A program made the position numbers and the translations under genes. Below, piece by piece: positions 53,718 through 64,000 of a stretch of 64,000 bases of DNA (positions within the stretch are counted from its first letter, which is position 1; each line of letters starts with the position of its first letter). The notes under the pieces are model-generated. The model was not told the origin of the DNA and searched no databases. It saw nothing but the letters and a program-made list of their open reading frames with translations. Source of the DNA: CBDATA01 sp965202845 (GTDB lineage: Bacteria > Acidobacteriota > Vicinamibacteria > Marinacidobacterales > Marinacidobacteraceae); contig OZ241856.1 in assembly GCA_965202845.1 (NCBI GenBank), positions 992,001 through 1,056,000 on the forward strand, written 5' to 3'.

Positions 53718-56692
53718 GGGAATTGCTCCCCCAGCACGAAGTCCAGGACTTCGAGGTAGCGGTCGGCGTCGGCGTTCGAGAAGGTGAGCGGCGGCTTGAG
53801 CTTGATCACGTTGCGGTCGGGGCCGTCGGTACTGTTCAGGATGCGGCAGTCGTGGAGGCGGCGCACCAGTCTATGGGCTTCTTTTCCGGCTGGCGTCGGG
53901 GGATCGCCCGGGAACGCGAGCTCGAATCCCAGAAAGAGGCCGCGGCCCCGCGCGTCGGCGAGGATCGGGTGGGAACGCCCGAGCTCCCGGATGCCGTCCA
54001 GCAGGCGCTTTCCGACCGCCGCTGCATGCTCGGCCAGCCCCTCGTCCCGGATGACATCCAGCACCGCGATGCCGGCGGCGCAGGAGACCGGATTGCCGCC
54101 GAAGGTGTTGAAGTACTCCGGTCCGTTCTCGAAGGCGGCGGCGATGCGGCGGGTGGTGAGAACCGCTCCCAGCGGGTGCCCGTTTCCCGCCGGCTTGCCG
54201 ACCGTCACGATGTCCGGGACCACCTCCTCGTCGGCCTGCATCTCCCGGAAGGCCCAGAACGCCGGGCCGACGCGCCCGAATCCGGTCTGCACCTCATCGG
54301 CGACGATGACGCCGCCGGCCTCCCGGACGGCCCGGTAGAGCGCCCGGAGATAGCCGGGAGGCGGGACGATCTGTCCGCCGCAGCTGAGGATGGCTTCCGC
54401 GACCAGAGTCGCCGGGCCGGCTCGCGCCACCCGCTCCGTCATGTCCCGGATCAGCGCCTCCACCCAGTCCGGCCGGTCGCGCCGGAAGCGTCCCCGGAAC
54501 CCGTCGGGCATCGGAAGCCGATGCAGCTCGGGGAGAGGGCGGGACGCTCCGGCGGCGTCCAGCTTGTAGGGACTGATCTCGATGAGCGAGGTCAGGTTGC
54601 CGTGGTAGCCGCCGTCGAAGACGAGCGTGTCCCTCCTTCCCAGGAAGGCGCGCGCCAGGCGGAGCGCCAGGTCGTTCGCCTCGCTTCCCGAGTTGGTGGG
54701 GAAAACCACCGAAAGCGGCGCCGGGAAGGTGGCGGCGAGCCGTTCGGCGTAGTCGGTCAGCTGCCGGTAGAGGTAGCGGGTGTTCGTGTTGAGCAGCCGG
54801 GACTGGCGGGCGATGGCCTCGGCGACTTTCGGATGGGCGTGCCCGACGTGACAGACGTTGTTCACCATGTCCAGGTAGTCGCGGCCCCGGTTGTCGTAGA
54901 GGCGGGTCTTCCGTCCCCGAACCACCGGGATCGGCGGGTCGTGGGTGAGGCTCAGCGCCCGACTGATGCGCTTGCGCCGCGCATCGAGCAGGTCCTCCGG
55001 GTCTTCCCGATCCGCCGAGACCCGCTCCGGATCCAGGCCCAGGAAGGCGGCGGGGTTGGGACTCATCGCCTCCAGGACTTCAAGGTCGGCGGGCGCCGCG
55101 ACGCCCGGCGGGTCTTCGCCGAAGCCGAGATCGACCGCCAGCAGCTGGAAGTGGAGGTGGGGGGGCCATCCGCCGTTCTCCGCCGGTTCGCCGACGACGG
55201 CCAGACGCTCCCCGCGTCGCACCGGTTGACCGGGCTGGAGCCTGGCGAGGCAGTCCCGGCCCAGGTGTCCGTAGAGGGTCTGGAAGCCTCCCTCGTGCCG
55301 GATCGCGAGACAGGGACCGAACCCGAGCGGCTCGCTGTCTTCGCGGCGCCAGGCGATTTCGCCGTCCAGCGGGGCGACGACCGGCGTGCCGGCGGGGGCG
55401 AAGATGTCGATTCCCAGGTGGATGGTGCGCGTCTCCCGGGTCGGGGGATCCCCGACCTTCGGGAAGAATCCGGGGGCGGCGTAGAGCAGGCGGGGCTCGA
55501 GGTAGCGCCCGATGGAGACGCCCTCCGCCGGAATCGCGGCGGCGAGCGAGCCGATCGGGTCGGCGGGGTCCACCGCCGGGCTTTCGGGGCCGAGGTCCAG
55601 CGCCGGGGCGTCCGGCGGGACGGAGATCGGCGGGAGGGCGTTCCGGGCCGGCCCGTCCAGGGTGGCGGATGGCGGCCCGAAGCCGGCGGCGGCGCGGAAG
55701 CGGGCGTCGAGGAATCGCCCCGGAGTCCGGTCCAGTTCGGCGAGAACGCGCCAGACGCCCTCCTCGCTGGTGACCAGGTAGCTGTCGTTCAGGCGGTGAC
55801 GCCGGGCGCTCACCGCGGCGCTCACCAGGGCCCGGGCCGCCAGCGCGACCCGGAACAGGTCGGCTTCCGGTTCCTGGACCGGATGGAGGGCGGAGTAGGC
55901 GCGGAACACCGCTTCGGCGCTTCGGAGCGGCTCCGCCGCCGAAAGCGACAGGTAGAGCGTGGCGCCCGCCGCTTCCATGATCCGCGGGCCGACGAGCGCA
56001 TCGCCGAAGTCCAGAATCGCGAGAGATTCGACGGTCGCCTCCTCCGGATCGCCTTCCAGAAGCAGATTGTCGTCGTTCAGGTCGTTGTGGAGCGCGGCGG
56101 CGGGGAGGGCGAGCAGCGCCGGAAGCTCCGGCAGCACGGCGGCCGCGACCCGGCGGAACCGCTCCGGATCGCGCAGATCGGTCGCGTTCCGGATGACATC
56201 CCCGAAGCGCGCCGGATTCCACGGAAGGTCAACCGGCGCCGGCGGGTCTGGCGGATTTCTGGAAAGGGCGAGCTGGAGCCGCGCAGCCAGCTCCCCGACC
56301 GCCCGCAGCAGCGCCGGGGGACGGCGGCGAAAGCGGGAGAGCGGGACGCCGGGGAGCCGGGGGAAGAGGCGCGCCAGGTGGTCGCGTCCGCCGAAGGCGC
56401 ATCGAACGCGGGTCGTTCCGTCGGGAAGGGGAAGCGGCTCGGCGACCCGGAGGCCGGGGTCGGCGGTTTGCGCCGCCCGCGCCATGCCGCCCTCGAAGGC
56501 GATCCGCTCCGGGGAGACGCCGCTCGCGCTGATCTTGAGGATGTGGCGGGCGCCGATGGCGAAGTTGGCGTCGCGTTCGCCGGGGAGGCGGGTCGCCGCG
56601 GCGTCGGAAATCCTCCAGTGGCGGGCGGCGATCCGACCAGCGGCGTCCGTCGGGACGTCGGGACGCCCCGAAATCGGATCTTCCGGGCGCAT
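53714..56692 (-). CDS. Kinase-peptidase M23-PLP phospholyase fusion protein
   Basis: 992 residues with three domains. Residues 25-340: APH/choline-kinase fold with HNDLNDDN (202-209) and DFGD (228-231), a kinase for a hydroxylated amine. Residues 410-555: M23 metallopeptidase-like with HLGID (His425, Asp429) and HLH (512-514), zinc ligands retained. Residues 590-990: class III aminotransferase fold with GSEANDLAL, DEVQTGFGR and Lys833 in TVGKPAG. The pair kinase plus PLP lyase is used by ethanolamine-phosphate or hydroxylysine-phosphate lyases, where phosphorylation precedes elimination to an aldehyde. The aldehyde dehydrogenase one base upstream fits this. Confidence 0.88.
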   Translation of the reverse strand: MRPEDPISGRPDVPTDAAGRIAARHWRISDAAATRLPGERDANFAIGARHILKISASGVSPERIAFEGGMARAAQTADPGLRVAEPLPLPDGTTRVRCAFGGRDHLARLFPRLPGVPLSRFRRRPPALLRAVGELAARLQLALSRNPPDPPAPVDLPWNPARFGDVIRNATDLRDPERFRRVAAAVLPELPALLALPAAALHNDLNDDNLLLEGDPEEATVESLAILDFGDALVGPRIMEAAGATLYLSLSAAEPLRSAEAVFRAYSALHPVQEPEADLFRVALAARALVSAAVSARRHRLNDSYLVTSEEGVWRVLAELDRTPGRFLDARFRAAAGFGPPSATLDGPARNALPPISVPPDAPALDLGPESPAVDPADPIGSLAAAIPAEGVSIGRYLEPRLLYAAPGFFPKVGDPPTRETRTIHLGIDIFAPAGTPVVAPLDGEIAWRREDSEPLGFGPCLAIRHEGGFQTLYGHLGRDCLARLQPGQPVRRGERLAVVGEPAENGGWPPHLHFQLLAVDLGFGEDPPGVAAPADLEVLEAMSPNPAAFLGLDPERVSADREDPEDLLDARRKRISRALSLTHDPPIPVVRGRKTRLYDNRGRDYLDMVNNVCHVGHAHPKVAEAIARQSRLLNTNTRYLYRQLTDYAERLAATFPAPLSVVFPTNSGSEANDLALRLARAFLGRRDTLVFDGGYHGNLTSLIEISPYKLDAAGASRPLPELHRLPMPDGFRGRFRRDRPDWVEALIRDMTERVARAGPATLVAEAILSCGGQIVPPPGYLRALYRAVREAGGVIVADEVQTGFGRVGPAFWAFREMQADEEVVPDIVTVGKPAGNGHPLGAVLTTRRIAAAFENGPEYFNTFGGNPVSCAAGIAVLDVIRDEGLAEHAAAVGKRLLDGIRELGRSHPILADARGRGLFLGFELAFPGDPPTPAGKEAHRLVRRLHDCRILNSTDGPDRNVIKLKPPLTFSNADADRYLEVLDFVLGEQFP

Positions 56693-58066
56693 CTAGCGGA
56701 GCAGGCGCCGGATCAGCCCCAGCTTGCCGGCGTAGGGGGGATAGCGAATCGGCGGGTCGAGCCGGGAGCCGGTGAGCGTCGCCCGGGGCCGGGAGAGCCG
56801 GTCGAAGCCGTAGCGCCCGTGGTAGGCGCCGGTTCCGCTTCGTCCCACGCCGCCGAAGGGAAGCCACGGGGTCGCGCAGTGGATCACCGTGTCGCGCACG
56901 ACCAGCGCCCCGCAGGGGGTCCGCCGCGCCGCCCGTCCCAGCGGACTGCGGAGCGATCCGAAGTGGTAGACGGCGAGCGGTTCCGGATTTTCGGCGATCC
57001 GCGCCAGCGCCTCCTCCGGGGAGCGGTACGGGAGCACCGGCAGGATGGGGCCGAAGATCTCCTCGCTTCCGGCGGGATGGCCCGGAGGCCACGGCCCGGT
57101 GATCGTCGGCGCCAGGTAACGCTCGTCCCGATCCGCCTCTCCGCCGGCGTGAACCGGAAGGCCGCGCAGCAGGCCGAGGAGGCGCTCCAGGCGCTCTCGA
57201 TTCACGATACGGGCGTAATCGGGGCTGATCGCCGGGTCGGCCCCGTAGAACCGCTTGATGTTCGCCTTCAAGAAGTGGATGAAGTCGGCGACCCGACGCT
57301 CCGGGACCAGCACGTAGTCGGGCGCGACGCAGGTCTGGCCGGCGTTGAGGAACTTTCCCCAGGCGATCCGCCGGGCTGCCTGCTTCAGGTCGGCGGAGTC
57401 CTCGAGGATCGCCGGGCACTTGCCGCCGAGTTCCAGGGTCGTCGGGGTGAGGGTCCGGCCGGCCGCTTCCGCCACCCGCGCTCCGGTCCGCCGGCTCCCG
57501 GTGAACAGGATGTGGTCGAACCCTCCCTCCCGTACGAGCGTCTCCCCGGTTTTCGGTCCGCCGGGTACGACCGCCGCCAGTCCTTCGGGGAGCGCTTCGG
57601 GAAGCAGACGGGCGAGGAGGTCGGCAGTGCGCGGCGCGAACTCGGAAGGCTTGAGGACGACGGCGTTTCCGGCGGCGATCGCCGAAACCAGCGGCGCCAG
57701 CGAAAGCTGGACCGGATAATTCCAGGGGGCGATCACCAAAACGACGCCCAGGGGGACCGGCTCGACCCGGCTCCGCGCCGGGAACAGGGCGAGCGGGGAC
57801 GGGCGGGGAACCGGCCGCATCCAGATCCGGAGATGCTGGCGGGCGTGGCGGATTTCGGCGAGGACGATGCCGATTTCGGTGGCCCAGGACTCGAAGGCGC
57901 CCTTGCCGAGATCGGCCATGAGCGCCGTTTCGAAGTCGCTCCGCCGTTCCTGGAGCAGGCGGGCGAGCGCTCCAAGGGCGCGGTTCCGGAATTCATGCGG
58001 GAGGGTGGCGCCGCTCGCCGCCAGGGTTCGCGCCCGGCGGATGGCGTCGTCCCGCATCTCGTCCAA
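56693..58066 (-). CDS. Aldehyde dehydrogenase (fatty/coniferyl-aldehyde type)
   Basis: 457 residues, short ALDH class 3-like. Visible: APWNYPVQLSLAPLVSAIAAGNAVVLKPSE, FTGSRRTGARV, LELGGKCPAI (catalytic Glu) and NAGQTCVAPDYV (catalytic Cys), EEIFGPILPVL. The C-terminal YPPYAGKLGLIRRLL resembles the membrane-touching tail of class 3 enzymes. Its product gene chain with the fusion protein suggests it oxidises the aldehyde made there. Confidence 0.92.
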   Translation of the reverse strand: MDEMRDDAIRRARTLAASGATLPHEFRNRALGALARLLQERRSDFETALMADLGKGAFESWATEIGIVLAEIRHARQHLRIWMRPVPRPSPLALFPARSRVEPVPLGVVLVIAPWNYPVQLSLAPLVSAIAAGNAVVLKPSEFAPRTADLLARLLPEALPEGLAAVVPGGPKTGETLVREGGFDHILFTGSRRTGARVAEAAGRTLTPTTLELGGKCPAILEDSADLKQAARRIAWGKFLNAGQTCVAPDYVLVPERRVADFIHFLKANIKRFYGADPAISPDYARIVNRERLERLLGLLRGLPVHAGGEADRDERYLAPTITGPWPPGHPAGSEEIFGPILPVLPYRSPEEALARIAENPEPLAVYHFGSLRSPLGRAARRTPCGALVVRDTVIHCATPWLPFGGVGRSGTGAYHGRYGFDRLSRPRATLTGSRLDPPIRYPPYAGKLGLIRRLLR

Positions 58067-58203
58067 GGGGGCGCGAGTATACGGCTGGACCCGCCTTCAC
58101 GACCAGCGCGCCGGAGATCGGGCGGGCGAACCGGCTGGGCGCGCTCGCTGGCGTTCGAGGGAACGCTCAGCTGGTAGAGCCCGCGCCGCCGGTCGGTCGG
58201 CGG

Positions 58204-58623
58204 CTACAACGTCAGGGTCAGCCTGATGAGGGAGAAGACGAGTCCGCCGCCCAGGATGATCAGCGGTCCGCCAATCCACTTCACGAGGCTGATCTTGGCG
58301 GCCTGGATGTTCGCAATCGTGTCCTTCCGCAGCCCTTCGATGTCCTTCTTCGTCTCGTTCCGCAGGGTCTCGATGGCCAGCTCCACTCGTGCGATGTCCT
58401 TCTTCGTGTCCTCCCGCAGGGTCTCGATGGCCACCTGCGTCTCCTTGCGCAGGGTCTCGATGGCCAGCTCCACTCGCGCGATGTCGTCCTTCGTCGCCAA
58501 GCTGGCGTGGATCGCGCCGGCCTGCGCTTCGGCCAGCGTCTCGGCCTGCTGCTCGGTGAACCCGCCCCCGATCAGCTGCTTGGCGTAGCGGAGGGTGTCG
58601 AACGCGGGCGCGACTTCAAGCAT
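58204..58623 (-). CDS. DUF1640-like coiled-coil membrane protein
   Basis: 139 residues. FDTLRYAKQLIGGGFTEQQAETLAEAQ is the start typical of DUF1640/CCDC90-like proteins. Then a coiled coil from a repeated unit (DDIARVELAIETLRKETQ, DIARVELAIETLRNETK) and one C-terminal membrane span (WIGGPLIILGGGLVFSLIRLTL). At DNA level CGCAGGGTCTCGATGGCCA occurs three times (58361, 58415, 58448). Possibly self-associating; function unknown. TATAAT lies six bases before the ATG, suggesting a leaderless transcript. Confidence 0.8.
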   Translation of the reverse strand: MLEVAPAFDTLRYAKQLIGGGFTEQQAETLAEAQAGAIHASLATKDDIARVELAIETLRKETQVAIETLREDTKKDIARVELAIETLRNETKKDIEGLRKDTIANIQAAKISLVKWIGGPLIILGGGLVFSLIRLTLTL

Positions 58624-58722
58624 GGTCCGATTATAGGTCAGCGGCTGGGGAATTCGCGGCGAGCGGATGCTTGGCGCAGCGGAGGGTGTCGAACGCGGGA
58701 ACGACGTTCAGGCGTGGTCCGA
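58578..58722. repeat. Diverged duplicate of the DUF1640 5' end and promoter
   Basis: 58578-58631 (gene start plus upstream) resembles 58669-58722 over about 54 bases with seven or eight mismatches. In the second copy the ATG becomes ACG and the TATAAT is lost, so it is a dead remnant. Confidence 0.7.
58630..58635 (-). promoter_or_regulatory. TATAAT -10 box of the DUF1640-like gene
   Basis: Consensus -10 on the minus strand, six bases before the ATG at 58623. Confidence 0.5.
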
Positions 58723-58746
58723 TCCCATTAGACTGCATGCCCGACC

Positions 58747-59319
58747 ATGTCCGCGCGCCATCTCGTCCTCGGCAATCCGCTCGCTCCCCCCTGGCCTGCG
58801 GGAACGGAGGAGAGCTTCTTCGGGATGGGGTGTTTCTGGGGCGCCGAACGCCTCTTCTGGGAGACGGACGGCGTCCACGTCACCGCGGTGGGCTACGCCG
58901 GGGGAACCGCCGTGAACCCCACGTACCGCGAGGTCTGCTCGGGGCGCACCGGGCACGCGGAGATCGTCCGGGTGGCGTTCGATCCGGGGCGCGTCGCCTA
59001 CGAGGAGCTGCTCCGGCGGTTCTGGGAGAACCACGATCCCACCCAGGGGATGCGACAGGGGAACGACGTCGGGGCCCAGTACCGGTCGGCGCTCTACACG
59101 GTGGGGGCGGCGCAGCGGGAGGCGGCGCTCCTCTCCCGCGATCGCTTCCAGGAGCGGCTGCGCGAAGCGGGGTACGGGGCGATCACCACCGAAATCCGCG
59201 AAGCGCCGGACTTCCACTACGCGGAGGAGTACCACCAGCAGTACCTCGTCCGGAATCCCGACGGCTACTGCGGCCTCGCCGGAACCGGGGTCTCCTGTCC
59301 GGTGGGCGTCGTCGGCTGA
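58747..59319 (+). CDS. msrA: Peptide-methionine (S)-S-oxide reductase
   Basis: 190 residues. Active-site GCFWG (Cys near residue 29), then GYAGGTAVNPTY, GHAEIVRVAFDP, FWENHDPTQGMRQGNDVGAQYRSAL and YHQQYL. Reduces methionine sulfoxide in proteins. A C-terminal Cys (GYCG) and another (SCPVG) may resolve the disulfide. TAGACT upstream may be the -10. Followed by a ferredoxin gene after four bases. Confidence 0.97.
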   Translation: MSARHLVLGNPLAPPWPAGTEESFFGMGCFWGAERLFWETDGVHVTAVGYAGGTAVNPTYREVCSGRTGHAEIVRVAFDPGRVAYEELLRRFWENHDPTQGMRQGNDVGAQYRSALYTVGAAQREAALLSRDRFQERLREAGYGAITTEIREAPDFHYAEEYHQQYLVRNPDGYCGLAGTGVSCPVGVVG

Positions 59320-59323
59320 CGCG

Positions 59324-59704
59324 ATGCCGTGGGCCCGCGCTGGCGAACGATTCGCCGAGTTGGGCTTCGGCCGGATTCGGCGGCACATCCTGCTCTGCGT
59401 GGATCCCGCCAAGCCGAAGTGCTGTTCCCGGGAATGCTCGCTGGAATCCTGGCGCTTCCTCAAGGAGCGGCTGGACGAACTGGGCCTCGCCAGCGGACCG
59501 GACGGCGGTCCGGTGGCGCGCACCAAGGCGAACTGCCTGCGCATCTGCGCCGACGGTCCGGTGGCGGTGGTCTGGCCCGATGGCGTCTGGTACGCCGGGA
59601 TGACCCCGAAGGCGCTGGAACGGGTGATCCGGGAGCATCTGGGGGAGGGGCGCCCGGTTGCGGACTACCGGATTGCGGCGCCGAAGCCCGAGGCAAAAGC
59701 CTGA
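59324..59704 (+). CDS. [2Fe-2S] ferredoxin (thioredoxin-like)
   Basis: 126 residues. Four cysteine clusters: HILLCVDPAKPKCC (Cys plus Cys-Cys), ECSLES, and NCLRICADGP, in the pattern of the thioredoxin-like 2Fe-2S ferredoxin family (CxxxxxxxxC and CxxxC). Contains a hydrophobic middle (VAVVWPDGVWYAGM). May pass electrons to MsrA or MetH. Four bases downstream of msrA, so probably co-transcribed. Confidence 0.88.
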   Translation: MPWARAGERFAELGFGRIRRHILLCVDPAKPKCCSRECSLESWRFLKERLDELGLASGPDGGPVARTKANCLRICADGPVAVVWPDGVWYAGMTPKALERVIREHLGEGRPVADYRIAAPKPEAKA

Positions 59705-59712
59705 GTCGGGGC

Positions 59713-63357
<3,645 letters not shown>

Positions 63358-63372
63358 GGCGGAAGTTTAGGA

Positions 63373-63403
63373 AGGGGGGGCGCCGGGTAGGATTGCCCCC
63401 CCT
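63373..63403 (+). promoter_or_regulatory. Inverted repeat with TAGGAT box between metH and the symporter
   Basis: AGGGGGGG (63373-63380) and CCCCCCCT (63396-63403), perfect 8-bp arms, 15-base loop containing TAGGAT (63388-63393). The minus-strand TAAACT (63369-63364) lies beside it and could serve metH. Another example of a -10-like box in a dyad loop. Confidence 0.4.
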
Positions 63404-63412
63404 GATCCAGCC

Positions 63413-64000
63413 ATGAGCCGCATCCCGCTCCACGTTCAAGTCCTCGTCGGCGCCGCCGCCGGAATTCTGGTCGGGGTGGTGGTCGGCGAGCCGGCCGCGC
63501 TGCTCCAGCCGGTCGCCGACCTGTTCGTGAAGCTGCTGCGGATGATCATCGCGCCGATGGTCTTCTTGACCCTTTCGGTGGCGATCCTGGGCCAGGGAGC
63601 GGGCGCGATGTCGGGGATCGGACTGCGGGCGGTCGCCTACAACCTGGCCACGCTCGCGGTCGCGCTGGGGATCGGGATCGGCTTCGGCGTCGCGCTGGCG
63701 CCGGGAGCGGGGATGGACGCCGCGACCCGGGAGGCGCTCCAGGCGAGCGGAACGGCCCCGGCGGTCGCCGGCGAGACGCAGTCGGCGTTCGAAATCCTGA
63801 GCGGGATCGTCCCCGGCAACGTCTTCTCCGCGTTCGTGGAGGGGAACGTGCTCCAGATCCTGTTCCTTGCGATCCTGTTCGGGGGCGCGGTCCGGGCGGT
63901 CGGGCCGGCGCGTCTCCAGGGACTGGTCGACGTGACGCAGGGGCTTCACGACCTGGTGTACCGCGTCGTGCACTGGGTGGTGCGGCTCGCCCCGGTGGGG
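63413..64000 (+). CDS. Dicarboxylate/amino acid:cation symporter, partial
   Basis: 196 residues before the right edge. Matches the DAACS (GltP/DctA) family: HVQVLVGAAAGILVG first span, FVKLLRMIIAPMVFLTLSVAIL (second-third span region), YNLATLAVALGIGIGFG and IVPGNVFSAFVEGNVLQILFLAILFG. The serine-rich hairpins and the NMDGT motif lie beyond the edge. Imports glutamate, aspartate or dicarboxylates with Na+ or H+. ATG 63413. Confidence 0.92.
   Translation, partial: MSRIPLHVQVLVGAAAGILVGVVVGEPAALLQPVADLFVKLLRMIIAPMVFLTLSVAILGQGAGAMSGIGLRAVAYNLATLAVALGIGIGFGVALAPGAGMDAATREALQASGTAPAVAGETQSAFEILSGIVPGNVFSAFVEGNVLQILFLAILFGGAVRAVGPARLQGLVDVTQGLHDLVYRVVHWVVRLAPVG

Noticed and set aside
53723..58177. 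1484-codon open frame on the plus strand
   Set aside because: Shadow of the fusion-protein and aldehyde dehydrogenase genes; high GC leaves few stops. Composition (Arg, Gly, Glu, Val) is not protein-like.
58165..58180. GCTCAGCTGGTAGAGC, identical to a tRNA D-arm
   Set aside because: No anticodon stem, T-arm or acceptor pairing can be built around it on either strand; at most a fragment.
63358..63412. Cobalamin riboswitch before metH
   Set aside because: Only 55 bases to the divergent gene, too short for a B12 riboswitch.

Overview
The window is high-GC DNA with tightly packed genes, many ATGA/GTGA stop-start overlaps, and promoters with TANNNT -10 boxes close to the start codon. It comes from a Gram-negative bacterium: there is a PilQ secretin, KDO-8-phosphate phosphatase for LPS, and lipoprotein and Tat signals. 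Gene order rplM-rpsI-rpsB-tsf-pyrH-frr and a type IV pilus (T4P) locus with an ABC transporter pair between the pilin and the prepilin peptidase recall Acidobacteriota and Myxococcota-type genomes. The sequence alone does not settle the phylum.

Layout. 1-13.7 kb: housekeeping and accessory genes, namely an alkyltransferase-like protein, a cupin, a membrane alpha/beta hydrolase, a RibD-type reductase with an MDR dehydrogenase, polyphosphate kinase, an SDR, a YbaK editing protein, a metal-binding protein with a c-type cytochrome lipoprotein, a TPR protein and an M20 amidohydrolase. 13.7-17.5 kb (minus): the translation operon rplM-rpsI-rpsB-tsf-pyrH-frr, with an unusual pentapeptide-repeat extension on S2. 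17.7-22.2 kb: pilMNOPQ. 22.2-28.5 kb: accB-accC-thiE-folD-coaE, then convergent kdsC and a frameshifted pyrG. 28.6-34.7 kb: pilT-pilC-pilA, an ABC transporter pair, a TPR protein and pilD. 34.7-40.4 kb: minor pilins, a PilX-like protein, PilY1 and PilW. 40.4-48.7 kb: a type III restriction-modification island flanked by 507-bp direct repeats of the pilW 3' end, with its mod gene interrupted by an ISL3-type element. 48.7-58.6 kb: an Rpn nuclease, a TPR protein, a TlpA-like protein, a threonine-dehydrogenase-like SDR, an esterase, a kinase/M23/PLP-lyase fusion with an aldehyde dehydrogenase, and a DUF1640-type coiled coil. 58.7-64 kb: msrA, a ferredoxin, metH and the start of a dicarboxylate symporter.

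How the parts work together. The three T4P blocks together make alignment, secretin, retraction, platform, pilin and tip-adhesin components; no pilB is present here. Each block is preceded by the same 5' module: a TTTTCCACA box exactly 44 bases before GCGT, with the start codon 14-15 bases after GCGT. This suggests coordinated control. The restriction island looks recently acquired (4 differences in 507 bp between the repeats, GC shift inside mod) and its methyltransferase is currently broken by the IS. The kinase/peptidase/lyase fusion and the adjacent aldehyde dehydrogenase look like a short pathway that phosphorylates an amino alcohol, eliminates phosphate to an aldehyde and oxidises it.
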